Below, piece after piece: positions 7,615 to 14,899 of a DNA stretch of 20,385 nucleotides (positions within the stretch are counted from its first letter, which is position 1; each line of letters starts with the position of its first letter). The stretch covers positions 1 to 20,385 of the forward strand of contig CAQYCU010000022.1 in the NCBI GenBank assembly GCA_948919095.1. Reading direction: 5' to 3'. The stretch is from an uncultured Clostridia bacterium (lineage in GTDB: Bacteria > Bacillota > Clostridia > TANB77 > CAG-508). The notes under the pieces were generated by a model. That model saw nothing but the letters and a program-made list of their open reading frames with translations, had not been told where the DNA came from and ran no database searches. A program made the translations under genes and the position numbers.

Positions 7615-7643
7615 ATTATATAATAAAATGACTTTAAATTCAA
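7615..7643 (-). promoter_or_regulatory. promoter of the acyl-CoA ligase gene
   Basis: On the minus strand: TTGAAT (7643-7638), a 17-base spacer, then TATAAT (7620-7615), with a leader of about 90 bases before the ATG. The -10 is perfect and the -35 matches 4 of 6. Confidence 0.45.
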
Positions 7644-7727
7644 GAGGTTTAGTAAAATAACATTACATAAAAAATTAAAAACGTTAACAAGCTAATACTT
7701 CAATATAAATTCACACAATTAACAAAA

Positions 7728-7757
7728 TTGAAATAAAATATATAAGATAAATATTAT
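7728..7757 (+). promoter_or_regulatory. possible promoter of the patatin-like gene
   Basis: TTGAAA (7728-7733), an 18-base spacer, TATTAT (7752-7757), about 25 bases before the ATG. The region is extremely AT-rich, so chance matches are likely. Confidence 0.3.
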
Positions 7758-7781
7758 CAATATATTTTAAGGAGACCAACT

Positions 7782-8624
7782 ATGAAACTAGGATTATCTC
7801 TAGCTGGTGGTGGTGTAAAGGGTGCAGGACATATAGGAGTACTAAAAGCATTTGAAGAAAAAAATATACACATTGATTATATATCAGGTACCTCATCAGG
7901 AAGTATAGTAAGTACGCTATATGCTATTGGATACAAACCAGAAGAGATTTATCACATATTTAAGAAATACTGCAAGGAAATAAATTATATAAGTATAGGA
8001 AATATATTAAAATTAGCACTTGGACTAATTTTTAAAGGTGAAATTTTAATACAAGGACTAAATAATGGAAATAAAATTGAAGAATTAATGAGAAAATTAT
8101 GCAAAGCAAAAGGTATTAACAATATAAATCAAGTGAAAATGCCACTTCTTATGCCAAGCGTTGATTTACAAAATGGTAAAGTGTACATTTTTTCATCTAA
8201 AAAAAGCAGAAAACCAAATACTGATAAGGTTATTTATATAGATGATATGGATATAGCAAAAGCAGTTAGAGCAAGTTGCAGCTATCCTGGAGTGTTTAGT
8301 CCATGCAAATACAAAGGAAGAGAACTAATTGATGGTGGGATACGTGAAAATGTACCATGGAAAGAGACTAAACTTATGGGAGCTGATAAAGTAATAAGTG
8401 TTATTTTTGAAGAAGAGCTTAAAGAATATGACTATATTAATATTATAGAAATTGTAAGTTCATCAATACACTTTTTATCACAGGAATTAGCCGATTATGA
8501 AATGTATGGAGCAGATGAAGTTATAAAAATAAAAACTAATCATATTTCACTTTTAGATAGTAGTAAAATAGATTACTTATACAAATTAAGTTATAAAATT
8601 GCAATGGAAACTATAGAAAAATAA
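7782..8624 (+). CDS. patatin-like phospholipase family protein
   Basis: A 280-residue patatin-domain hydrolase, expected to release fatty acids from phospholipids or lysophospholipids. All the family signatures are present: the oxyanion-hole segment GGGVKGAGHIGVL (9-21), the nucleophile elbow G36-T-S38-S-G40 with S38 as catalytic serine, and the D184-G-G motif (LIDGGIRENVPW) giving the dyad aspartate. There is no signal peptide, so it acts in the cytoplasm, as with bacterial RssA/YchK-type proteins. TTAAGGAGA precedes the ATG. It is divergent from the acyl-CoA ligase and ends in a strong terminator, so it is monocistronic. Confidence 0.9.
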   Translation: MKLGLSLAGGGVKGAGHIGVLKAFEEKNIHIDYISGTSSGSIVSTLYAIGYKPEEIYHIFKKYCKEINYISIGNILKLALGLIFKGEILIQGLNNGNKIEELMRKLCKAKGINNINQVKMPLLMPSVDLQNGKVYIFSSKKSRKPNTDKVIYIDDMDIAKAVRASCSYPGVFSPCKYKGRELIDGGIRENVPWKETKLMGADKVISVIFEEELKEYDYINIIEIVSSSIHFLSQELADYEMYGADEVIKIKTNHISLLDSSKIDYLYKLSYKIAMETIEK

Positions 8625-8652
8625 CTGTATTTTAAAAAATACGGTTATTTTT
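8617..8652 (+). terminator. intrinsic terminator overlapping the end of the patatin gene
   Basis: A 17-bp stem, left arm 8617-8633 and right arm 8636-8652, with one G-T pair and a very tight loop, ending in TTTTT. The left arm includes the stop codon. The A-rich left arm makes it a possible bidirectional terminator. Confidence 0.8.
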
Positions 8653-8683
8653 GATATAAAACAAACTTTTTTCACTAAAAGCC

Positions 8684-8712
8684 TTGACAAATAAGTAAAA
8701 AAAGTGTAAAGT
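8684..8712 (+). promoter_or_regulatory. promoter of ylxM-ffh
   Basis: TTGACA (8684-8689), a 17-base spacer and TAAAGT (8707-8712); the -35 is perfect and the -10 weak (4 of 6). It is the only clear promoter before ylxM, about 50 bases upstream of its ATG. Confidence 0.6.
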
Positions 8713-8726
8713 ATATATGCTTTACA
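8705..8726. promoter_or_regulatory. palindrome over the ylxM-ffh -10 region
   Basis: TGTAAAG-N8-CTTTACA, with a central ATATAT that is also self-complementary apart from one wobble position. It covers the -10 hexamer and the expected start point, a place where bound protein would block transcription. A short RNA hairpin at the transcript's 5' end is an alternative reading. Confidence 0.45.
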
Positions 8727-8762
8727 TTTAAAGTTTAAGGTACTCTAAAAGGAGAAAAGTTA

Positions 8763-9110
8763 ATGGAGAAACATATTGAAATAAGTATATTATGGCAGAT
8801 ATATGGGAAACTCTTAACTGAAAAACAATACAATGCTTTAAATGACTATTATAATGAAGATTTATCCTTAGCAGAAATTGCAGAACAATATGACATATCA
8901 AGGCAAGCAGTAAGGGACATCATTAAGAAAGGAGAGCAAAACCTATTCGAATACGAAAAGGTACTACACATTATGAAAAGAACACAAGAAAATGAAAAAA
9001 CAATTCAATTAGTACTTGCACAATTAAGCGAACTAAAAGACACATCATCAGACAAGAAAATTGAGAAAGTATTAAATGAGGTACAAAAAGAATTAAGCTA
9101 TATAGTTTAA
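8763..9110 (+). CDS. ylxM: YlxM-family putative DNA-binding protein
   Basis: A 115-residue helix-turn-helix protein of the UPF0122 (YlxM/p13) family. The helix-turn-helix resembles sigma-factor region 4: LSLAEIAEQYDISRQAVRDI at about 35-54. The remainder is predicted helical and charged. In many Firmicutes it is encoded immediately upstream of ffh, as here (53-base gap), and is thought to influence signal recognition particle expression or assembly; its exact action is unsettled. AAGGAGA precedes the ATG. The palindrome at 8705-8726 could be its own binding site, which is a guess from position. Confidence 0.9.
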   Translation: MEKHIEISILWQIYGKLLTEKQYNALNDYYNEDLSLAEIAEQYDISRQAVRDIIKKGEQNLFEYEKVLHIMKRTQENEKTIQLVLAQLSELKDTSSDKKIEKVLNEVQKELSYIV

Positions 9111-9163
9111 TCTTTATGTACTTTAACAAAAGAATAAAAATTACATACAAGGAGGAAAAATAA

Positions 9164-10552
9164 ATGGCATTTGAAGGACTATCAGAAAAGCTACAAGCAT
9201 TTACTAGAAAACTTGGTGGAAAAGCAAGAATAACAGAATCTGACTTAAATGAAATGCTTCGAGAAGTTAAGCTTGCATTACTAGAAGCCGACGTCAACTA
9301 TAAAGTAGTAAAAGAATTTATTGCAAATATACATGACAAAGCACTAGGTCAAGATGTATTAAAATCATTAACACCAGGACAACAAGTAGTAAAAATTGTA
9401 AAAGACGAATTGATAGAACTTCTAGGTGGAATTGATAGTAAGATAGCTTTTACCCCAAACCCTCCAACAGTAGTAATGTTAGTAGGACTTCAAGGTTCAG
9501 GAAAAACAACAACAGCAGGAAAACTTGCGAATTTACTTAGAAAACAAGGAAAGAGCCCACTACTTGTAGCATGTGACGTATATAGGCCAGCTGCTATAAA
9601 ACAATTACAAGTAGTAGGAAAAGAACTTGGGATTCCAGTATATGCAAATGAAGCCGAAAAAGACGTTGTAAAAATAGCAAAACAGGCCAAAGAGACAGCA
9701 ATAAGTAAGCTAAATGACGTAGTCTTAATTGATACAGCAGGAAGACTTCAAATTGATGAAACTTTAATGCAAGAGTTAAAGGATTTAAAATTAAATCTAA
9801 AACCACATGAAATACTATTAGTTGTAGACTCAATGACAGGTCAAGAGGCAGTAAATATAGCAACAAAATTTAATGAAGACCTTGGAATTGATGGAATTAT
9901 ATTAACAAAATTAGATGGTGACTCACGTGGTGGTGCTGCAATATCAGTAAAAAAGGTTACAGGAAAACCTATAAAATATGCAGGAACAGGCGAAAAGCTA
10001 AACGAAATTGAAGAATTTCATCCAGATAGAATGGCATCCAGAATACTTGGAATGGGTGATATGCTGTCAATTATCGAACAAGCAGAGGAAAAATTTGATT
10101 TAGAAGAAGCAGAAAAATTAGAGAAAAAGTTTAAGAAAAATAAAGACTTAGACTTAAATGATTATCTAGCACAATTAAAGCAAGTAAAGAAAATGGGCTC
10201 ATTTTCATCATTACTAAAAATGATACCAGGAATGAACAAATACAACATAAATGTGGATGACAATGAGTTTAACAAAATTGAAGCAATAATATCTTCAATG
10301 ACAAATGCAGAAAGAGAAAATCCAAAACTATTAAACGCATCAAGAAGAATACGTATTGCAAATGGTTCAGGAACTCAAGTACAAGACATTAACAAATTTA
10401 TGAAATCATTTGAACTTACACAAGATATGATGCGAAAAATGAGAAAAGGAAATATGGACCCTAGAATGAAAAAAATGATGAAAAGTATGGATCTTGATTT
10501 AGAAAACATGTCAGAAGAAGACTTAAAAAAGCTAGAAAACAAACTAAAATAG
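9164..10552 (+). CDS. ffh: signal recognition particle protein Ffh
   Basis: A 462-residue SRP54 homologue that binds signal sequences of nascent membrane and secreted proteins, together with SRP RNA, and docks at FtsY. The N domain covers about 1-90. The G domain has GLQGSGKTT (108-116), DVYRP (138-142), DTAGR (190-194) and TKLDGD (248-253), followed by the Met-rich M domain from about 300, including repeated MRKM, MKKMMKSM stretches that bind signal peptides and RNA. AAGGAGG lies 9 bases before the ATG. It is cotranscribed with ylxM. The SRP RNA gene is not visible in the window. Confidence 0.97.
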   Translation: MAFEGLSEKLQAFTRKLGGKARITESDLNEMLREVKLALLEADVNYKVVKEFIANIHDKALGQDVLKSLTPGQQVVKIVKDELIELLGGIDSKIAFTPNPPTVVMLVGLQGSGKTTTAGKLANLLRKQGKSPLLVACDVYRPAAIKQLQVVGKELGIPVYANEAEKDVVKIAKQAKETAISKLNDVVLIDTAGRLQIDETLMQELKDLKLNLKPHEILLVVDSMTGQEAVNIATKFNEDLGIDGIILTKLDGDSRGGAAISVKKVTGKPIKYAGTGEKLNEIEEFHPDRMASRILGMGDMLSIIEQAEEKFDLEEAEKLEKKFKKNKDLDLNDYLAQLKQVKKMGSFSSLLKMIPGMNKYNINVDDNEFNKIEAIISSMTNAERENPKLLNASRRIRIANGSGTQVQDINKFMKSFELTQDMMRKMRKGNMDPRMKKMMKSMDLDLENMSEEDLKKLENKLK

Positions 10553-10655
10553 TTAAATATTATAGTAATGAGCAATTAATACAACAAAGCCAATAACATA
10601 ATGTTCATATACGAATATTTTATAAATATTTATAAATAATTAGGAGGTGAAAAAT

Positions 10656-10892
10656 ATGGTAAAAATTAGATTAAAAAGGGTTGGAGCAAAAAAAGCACCT
10701 TTTTATCACATTGTAGTAGCTGACTCAAGAGTAGCAAGAGACGGCAAAATAATTGAACAAATTGGAACATTTAACCCAATGACAGAGCCTGAAACAATAA
10801 CACTTGACACAGAAAAGGTTAACAAATGGATACAAAATGGAGCACAACCAACTGATACAGTTAAAGCTTTAATAAAAAAAGCTACAAAATAG
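10656..10892 (+). CDS. rpsP: 30S ribosomal protein S16
   Basis: A 78-residue S16 protein starting MVKIRLKRVGAKKAPFYHIVVADSR, the family's hallmark N-terminus. An in-frame GTG at 10647 is part of the AGGAGGTG ribosome binding site, so the ATG at 10656 is chosen. S16 is a primary binding protein of 16S rRNA helps assemble the 30S body. It heads the conserved block rpsP-khpA-rimM-trmD-rplS. A 103-base gap after ffh could hold a promoter, but none is convincing. Confidence 0.97.
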   Translation: MVKIRLKRVGAKKAPFYHIVVADSRVARDGKIIEQIGTFNPMTEPETITLDTEKVNKWIQNGAQPTDTVKALIKKATK

Positions 10893-10914
10893 TGTATAAA
10901 GGGGGAAGAGCAAA

Positions 10915-11145
10915 ATGGAAACTATCCTAAAAACAGTCATTGAAAATCTAGTTGACGATAAAGATGCCATTTCTATTGAAAAAAAAGAAGATGGAAACAG
11001 AGTTATGTTTGAAGTAAAAGTTGGACAAAATGAAATGGGAAAAGTTATTGGAAGACAAGGAAAAATTGCACACTCAATTAGAACTCTTATGAAATCAGTA
11101 GGAGCAAAAGAACAAAAGAAAGTAGACATAGAATTTCTAGATTAA
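10915..11145 (+). CDS. khpA: KH-domain RNA-binding protein KhpA
   Basis: A 76-residue single KH domain protein (YlqC family) with the RNA-binding GxxG loop G46-R-Q-G49 in MGKVIGRQGKIAHSIRTLM. KhpA forms complexes with KhpB (Jag/EloR) and affects cell elongation and small-RNA stability in Gram-positive bacteria. It stands 22 bases after rpsP behind GGGGGAAG, in the same transcript. Confidence 0.93.
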   Translation: METILKTVIENLVDDKDAISIEKKEDGNRVMFEVKVGQNEMGKVIGRQGKIAHSIRTLMKSVGAKEQKKVDIEFLD

Positions 11146-11174
11146 TACTTTATATAAAAAGGAATTGATATACT

Positions 11175-11636
11175 ATGATGGAAATTGGAAAAGTTGTAAA
11201 CACTTTTGGAATAAAGGGCGAAATAAAGGTTCTACCATATGTTAGCTATATGGAAAAAGTAAAGACAATTTATATAGCAAAGAAAAAAATAGAAGTAGAA
11301 AAAATTCGATTTCAAAAAAATGTTGCTATAATAAAAATAAAGGGAATAGATGATATAAACTTAGTCGAAGAATATATAGGACAAACAGTTGAAATGGAAG
11401 ATGAAGATGCTCCAAAGCTTCCAAAAGGAACATATTATATTAAGGATTTAATTGGAATAGATGTTGTAACTGAAGAAGGAGAGCTTCTAGGAAAGTTAGA
11501 TGATGTAATTACAACTGGAGCAAACGATGTATATCAAGTAGGAAAGATATTACTTCCTGCAATAAAAGAAGTTATAAAGGACGTTGACTTAGAAAATAAA
11601 AAAATGATAGTTCATATTATAAAAGGTTTAATTTAA
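11175..11636 (+). CDS. rimM: ribosome maturation factor RimM
   Basis: A 153-residue RimM, a little shorter than the usual 165-175. It helps mature the 30S head and contacts S19. The N-terminal domain starts MEIGKVVNTFGIKGEIKV and the PRC-barrel domain is seen in YYIKDLIGIDVVTEEGELLGKLDDVI with the conserved GANDVYQV. Two ATGs are adjacent (11175 and 11178); the second could equally be used. The ribosome binding site AAGGAA is about 11 bases upstream. It is cotranscribed with khpA and trmD. Confidence 0.94.
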   Translation: MMEIGKVVNTFGIKGEIKVLPYVSYMEKVKTIYIAKKKIEVEKIRFQKNVAIIKIKGIDDINLVEEYIGQTVEMEDEDAPKLPKGTYYIKDLIGIDVVTEEGELLGKLDDVITTGANDVYQVGKILLPAIKEVIKDVDLENKKMIVHIIKGLI

Positions 11637-11655
11637 AAAGTTGAGGCGTGAGCAA

Positions 11656-12372
11656 ATGAAATTTGATGTTTTAACATTATTTCCAGAAATGTTTACTTCA
11701 GTAAAAGAAAGCATTATTGGAAGGGCAATAAAAAACAACTTAATAGAGCTTAACACTATCAACATTCGTGATTTTTCGACAGATAAACACAAACATGTTG
11801 ATGACACACCATATGGTGGTGGAGCTGGAATGGTAATAAATCCGACAGTTGTATATGAAGCTTACAAATCTATTAATAATAGAGAAAATGCAAAAGTTAT
11901 ATATTTATCACCCAAAGGAAAAACGCTAAATCATGCAAAAGTGCTTGAACTAGCTAAAGAAGAACATTTGATTTTATTATGTGGACACTATGAAGGCATT
12001 GATGAAAGAGTTCTTAAAAAAATAGTTGATGAGGAAATATCAATAGGAGATTATGTATTAACAGGAGGGGAACTTCCAGCAATGTGCCTAATAGACGCAG
12101 TTGCAAGGTATGTACCAAATGTTATAAATGGAGATTCCACTATGGAAGAAACATTTTCAAATAATTTATTAGAATATCCTCAATACACAAGGCCATTAGA
12201 ATTTGAAAATGAAAAAGTACCAGATGTGCTTATTTCAGGGAATCATCAAGAAATTGAAAAATGGCGATACAATCAATCATTGATTGAAACTTATACAAAA
12301 AGACCAGAACTTTTAAATAAAAAACAAAAAGAGCAAGCTGAAAAGTTAATAGCTCAAAAATCAGAAAATTAA
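11656..12372 (+). CDS. trmD: tRNA (guanine-N1)-methyltransferase TrmD
   Basis: TrmD methylates G37 of tRNAs using S-adenosylmethionine, preventing +1 frameshifting. With the start at ATG 11656 it has 238 residues and the family's start MKFDVLTLFPEMF. The frame is open back to a TTG at 11641, but that overlaps the GAGGCG ribosome binding site, so it is not the start. The knotted methyltransferase fold shows CGHYEGIDERV (109-119) and SIGDYVLTGGEL (129-140), and the substrate region HVDDTPYGGGAGMV. It begins 19 bases after rimM. Confidence 0.97.
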   Translation: MKFDVLTLFPEMFTSVKESIIGRAIKNNLIELNTINIRDFSTDKHKHVDDTPYGGGAGMVINPTVVYEAYKSINNRENAKVIYLSPKGKTLNHAKVLELAKEEHLILLCGHYEGIDERVLKKIVDEEISIGDYVLTGGELPAMCLIDAVARYVPNVINGDSTMEETFSNNLLEYPQYTRPLEFENEKVPDVLISGNHQEIEKWRYNQSLIETYTKRPELLNKKQKEQAEKLIAQKSEN

Positions 12373-12392
12373 ATTTAAGAAAGGAGTTAATA

Positions 12393-12953
12393 ATGGACGT
12401 TATTAAATCAATTGAACACGAACAATTAAAAAGTAAAGTTCCTGATATTAAAGTTGGTGATACAATAAGAGTTCATCAAAGAATTAAAGAAGGAAACAGA
12501 GAAAGAATCCAAGTTTTTGAAGGTATAGTAATCAAAAAGCAAAATGGTGGATTAAATGAAACATTTACAGTAAGAAGAGTTGCCTATGGAGTAGGAGTGG
12601 AAAAAACATTTTTAATTCACTCTCCATTAGTTGAAAAAGTAGAACTTGTAAGAGTAGGAAAGGTACGTAGAGCTAAATTATACTACTTAAGAGACAGAGT
12701 TGGAAAAGCTGCTAAGACTAAGGAAAACATAGGAGCAGACTTAAAGAGAGAGGATGTTATAGTAAAGGAAGAAATGCCAGCTGAAGAAGCAAAGGCTGAA
12801 ACGACAGAAACTGTAGCAGATACAGCAGAAGCTACTGAAGTAGTAGAAGAAGTTAAAGAAGAAGCAGTAGTTGAAAAAGCTGAAGAAGTTAAGGAAGAAG
12901 AAAAAGTAGAAGATAAAAAAGAAGAAGCAAAAGCTGACGAAGAAAGTAAATAA
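12393..12953 (+). CDS. rplS: 50S ribosomal protein L19 with long acidic tail
   Basis: Residues 1-112 are a normal L19 (KVGDTIRVHQRIKEGNRERIQVFEG, then RRVAYGVGVEKTFLIHSP and VRRAKLYYLR), which forms part of the 30S-50S interface near L14. The usual protein stops near 115. Here about 74 more residues follow, made almost only of Glu, Lys, Ala, Val and Thr, with about 23 Glu in the last 66 and repeated KEE, VEE and EEV blocks. The tail is probably disordered and would extend from the ribosome as a negatively charged arm. The frame is continuous with no composition break, so it is not a sequencing artefact. Terminator downstream. Confidence 0.95.
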   Translation: MDVIKSIEHEQLKSKVPDIKVGDTIRVHQRIKEGNRERIQVFEGIVIKKQNGGLNETFTVRRVAYGVGVEKTFLIHSPLVEKVELVRVGKVRRAKLYYLRDRVGKAAKTKENIGADLKREDVIVKEEMPAEEAKAETTETVADTAEATEVVEEVKEEAVVEKAEEVKEEEKVEDKKEEAKADEESK

Positions 12954-12982
12954 TAGATTAGTTAGTAAAAAAATGTAAAAAG

Positions 12983-13014
12983 CTTTGGGATATTTTGGAT
13001 TTCCAAAGTTTTTT
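12983..13014 (+). terminator. intrinsic terminator after rplS
   Basis: CTTTGGGA (12983-12990) pairs with TTCCAAAG (13001-13008) with one G-T pair, followed by TTTTTT (13009-13014). It ends the ribosomal block. Confidence 0.8.
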
Positions 13015-13020
13015 ATATAT

Positions 13021-13060
13021 AAAAAAAGCAGACCCAGGGTTAAGTAACCCTGGGATTGCT
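13021..13060 (-). terminator. strong intrinsic terminator of the zinc-ribbon gene
   Basis: Perfect 10-bp GC-rich stem CCCAGGGTTA (13033-13042) / TAACCCTGGG (13045-13054), extended by AGCA/TGCT, and on the minus strand followed by seven Ts (13027-13021). It is much more GC-rich than other terminators here, matching the composition of the gene it serves. Confidence 0.85.
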
Positions 13061-13067
13061 TGTGTAC

Positions 13068-13283
13068 TTAGGAAGCGCGAATCAGATTGTAGCAGTCGAC
13101 CATGCCGTGGCGCAGGTCCTTGCTGAGGATAGCGTTCTGGCAGGAGCAGTGGGGGCATGTGTGATTGTACAGGTTGCCGAAGATGAGAGAGCGAGTGAGC
13201 TCAAAAGCTCCAATCTTGTACTGGGTCCCACACTCTTCACAGGTGACAGACTGCATCGGATAGAAAATTTTGCCTTGTTCCAT
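13068..13283 (-). CDS. GC-rich orphan zinc-ribbon protein
   Basis: A 71-residue protein with two CxxC pairs, C15-x2-C18 and C43-x2-C46 (C48 nearby), the spacing of a zinc ribbon. The frame is open to 13319, but the ATG at 13283 has AAGGGTG 9 bases upstream and begins MEQGKIFYPMQSVTCEECG. Composition is striking: the stretches 13081-13140 and 13141-13200 each hold 34 G or C in 60, about twice the neighbours, with mostly G or C at third codon positions. It has its own promoter (13336-13364) and terminator. I do not recognise a family. It was probably acquired from a higher-GC organism. Function unknown; nucleic-acid or metal binding is possible. Confidence 0.7.
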   Translation of the reverse strand: MEQGKIFYPMQSVTCEECGTQYKIGAFELTRSLIFGNLYNHTCPHCSCQNAILSKDLRHGMVDCYNLIRAS

Positions 13284-13335
13284 TATAATACACCCTTTCT
13301 TAATAAATTGTAATCGCAATGATATTGGTACTATT

Positions 13336-13364
13336 ATTATAACACAATTTACAGTATTTGTAAA
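13336..13364 (-). promoter_or_regulatory. promoter of the zinc-ribbon gene
   Basis: On the minus strand: TTTACA (13364-13359), 17-base spacer, TATAAT (13341-13336). The -10 is perfect and the -35 matches 5 of 6; the leader is about 45 bases. Confidence 0.65.
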
Positions 13365-13383
13365 GCTCAGTGTCAGAAAATGT

Positions 13384-13425
13384 AAAAAGTAATAAAAGTG
13401 AACCTCAAAATAGACTCACTTTATT
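13384..13425 (-). terminator. terminator of the spoVA operon
   Basis: On the minus strand AATAAAGTGA (13425-13416) pairs with the complement region 13401-13391, with a single bulged T, followed by ACTTTTTAC. It lies directly after the spoVAE stop codon. Confidence 0.6.
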
Positions 13426-13439
13426 TTATAGTAAAATAT

Positions 13440-13826
13440 TTATTGTTTCTTAATCTTAGGTTTTGAAACCAATGAAGCAATATATCCAAAGAACACAGCA
13501 GCAGCAATCCCACCAGCAGAAGCTTTAACTCCACCAATAAACGCACCAAGCAAACCATGCTCTTTTACAGCCTCTGACACACCTTTAGCAAGGTTAGCGC
13601 CAAAACCAGTAAGAGGAACGGTGGCACCACAACCTGCAAAATCAATAAGTTTTTTATATAATCCAAGTCCACCAAGAATAACACCAACAGTAACATAAAC
13701 AACTAAAATTCTTGCAGGAGTAAGTTTAGTTTTATCAATAAGAATTTGACCAATAATACAAATAATACCGCCAACAATGAAGCAATAAAGCATTTTCATC
13801 CAATCAATAGTTTGAAAAAATTCCAT
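13440..13826 (-). CDS. spoVAE: stage V sporulation protein AE
   Basis: A 128-residue membrane protein with about three or four helices. The sequence LIDKTKLTPARILV, then KLIDFAGCGATVPLTGFGANLAKG, and the final AGGIAAAVFFGYIASLV are the SpoVAE pattern. SpoVA proteins form the inner-membrane channel that loads dipicolinic acid into the developing spore and releases it at germination. AAAGGAG lies 7 bases before the ATG. It is last in the dodecin-spoVAC-spoVAD-spoVAE operon, 23 bases after spoVAD. Confidence 0.93.
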   Translation of the reverse strand: MEFFQTIDWMKMLYCFIVGGIICIIGQILIDKTKLTPARILVVYVTVGVILGGLGLYKKLIDFAGCGATVPLTGFGANLAKGVSEAVKEHGLLGAFIGGVKASAGGIAAAVFFGYIASLVSKPKIKKQ

Positions 13827-13849
13827 AATATCTCCTTTCGTCCAATTAG

Positions 13850-14855
13850 TTACATTTCAATAGAAATAGCATGTGCAATTCCTGGAATACTTTCACTTTG
13901 TTGAGAAGAAGTAGCATTCATTAAAGCACCAGTACCAATTAAAAGTAATTTTCTAATTTGCTTTTCTTTCATAAGTTTGTACCAATATCCTGAAAAAACA
14001 GTTGCAATGCAAGCACATCCACTACCACCAGAATGAGTATCTTGATTTTCCTTATCAAACATGAGCACACCACAGTCGTTATAATTATTAGAAATGTCAT
14101 AGCCTTTGTCACGAGCTAAATCAATAAGAATGTCTTTACCTATATATCCCAAATCGCCAGTAACAATAGCATCATAGTAATCAGGTGTACGTCCAGTATC
14201 TTCAAAATGAGTACAAAGTGTGGAAAGTGCAGCAGGAGCCATAGCAGCCCCCATATTATTAGCATCTTTAATACCAAGGTCAGTAATAACACCGTGGAGT
14301 AACATGCGTTATAAAAGGTCCATCTCCCATTTTATTTAAAACAGCAGCTCCAGCGCCAGTTACAGTCCATTGACTTGTAGGAGTACGTTGATTTCCAAGT
14401 TCAAGTGGAAATCTAAATTGTTTTTCCGCACTACAAAAATGCGAAGAAGTAGCACATAAGATATTATTACAAGCTGTGCTGTCAATAAAAACCGAACCTA
14501 AAATTAAACTTTCAACAAAAGTAGAGCAAGCACCGAAAACTCCAAAGAATGGAATATTGCTTTCACGAAGTCCAAATGATGATGAAATACATTGATTTAA
14601 CAAATCACCAGCAAACAAATAATCAATATCTTTTGCTGAAACACCAGCCTTTGATAAAACAGTATTACACGCTTCTTTAATAAATTTGCTTTCAGCTTTT
14701 TCCCATGTTTGTTCACCCCAAAATTCATCATTAACACAAGTATCAAAATATTCAGCAAGAGGTCCATTTGATTCCTTTGGACCAACAATAGATGCTGTAT
14801 TAAGTATATTAGCTGGAGTATCAAGTTTTAATGTATTTAAACCTAATTTTTTCAT
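13850..14855 (-). pseudogene. spoVAD: stage V sporulation protein AD, interrupted by a frameshift
   Basis: SpoVAD (about 338 residues) is the thiolase-fold, dipicolinate-binding subunit of the SpoVA channel. Here it is split. The first frame (14855-14280) gives 191 residues from MKKLGLNTLKLDTPANILNT to ITHVTPRCYY; the second (through 13850) continues with GVITDLGIKDANNMGAAMAPAA to the normal C-terminus. Removing one base near the CC at 14297-14296 joins them into about 334 residues with no gap in homology. Both halves look intact and under selection: thiolase motifs such as FGVFGACSTF and HSGGSGCACI remain. So this is a recent mutation, an assembly error, or, less likely, +1 recoding at CCA-CGG. 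The ATG has AAAGGG upstream. Confidence 0.88.
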
Positions 14856-14899
14856 ATAAAAACCCTTTCATCTTACTTAAAATTATTATAATTTATATT

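Noticed and set aside
10647..10655. GTG start for rpsP, three codons upstream
   Set aside because: The GTG lies within the AGGAGGTG ribosome binding site, and S16 proteins begin at the MVKIRL that ATG 10656 gives.
11641..11655. TTG start for trmD giving MRREQ before MKFDV
   Set aside because: These codons contain the GAGGCG ribosome binding site, and the family starts at MKFDVLTLFP.
12729..12953. Tandem DNA repeat or simple repeat in the L19 tail
   Set aside because: The protein is repetitive in style but the bases do not form exact units; it is low-complexity coding sequence.
13056..13313. Plus-strand open frame across the GC-rich island
   Set aside because: It is antisense to the zinc-ribbon gene, lacks a ribosome binding site, and the terminator orientation supports the minus strand.
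13284..13319. Twelve extra N-terminal residues on the zinc-ribbon protein
   Set aside because: The stretch is AT-rich leader containing the AAGGGTG ribosome binding site; composition changes sharply at ATG 13283.
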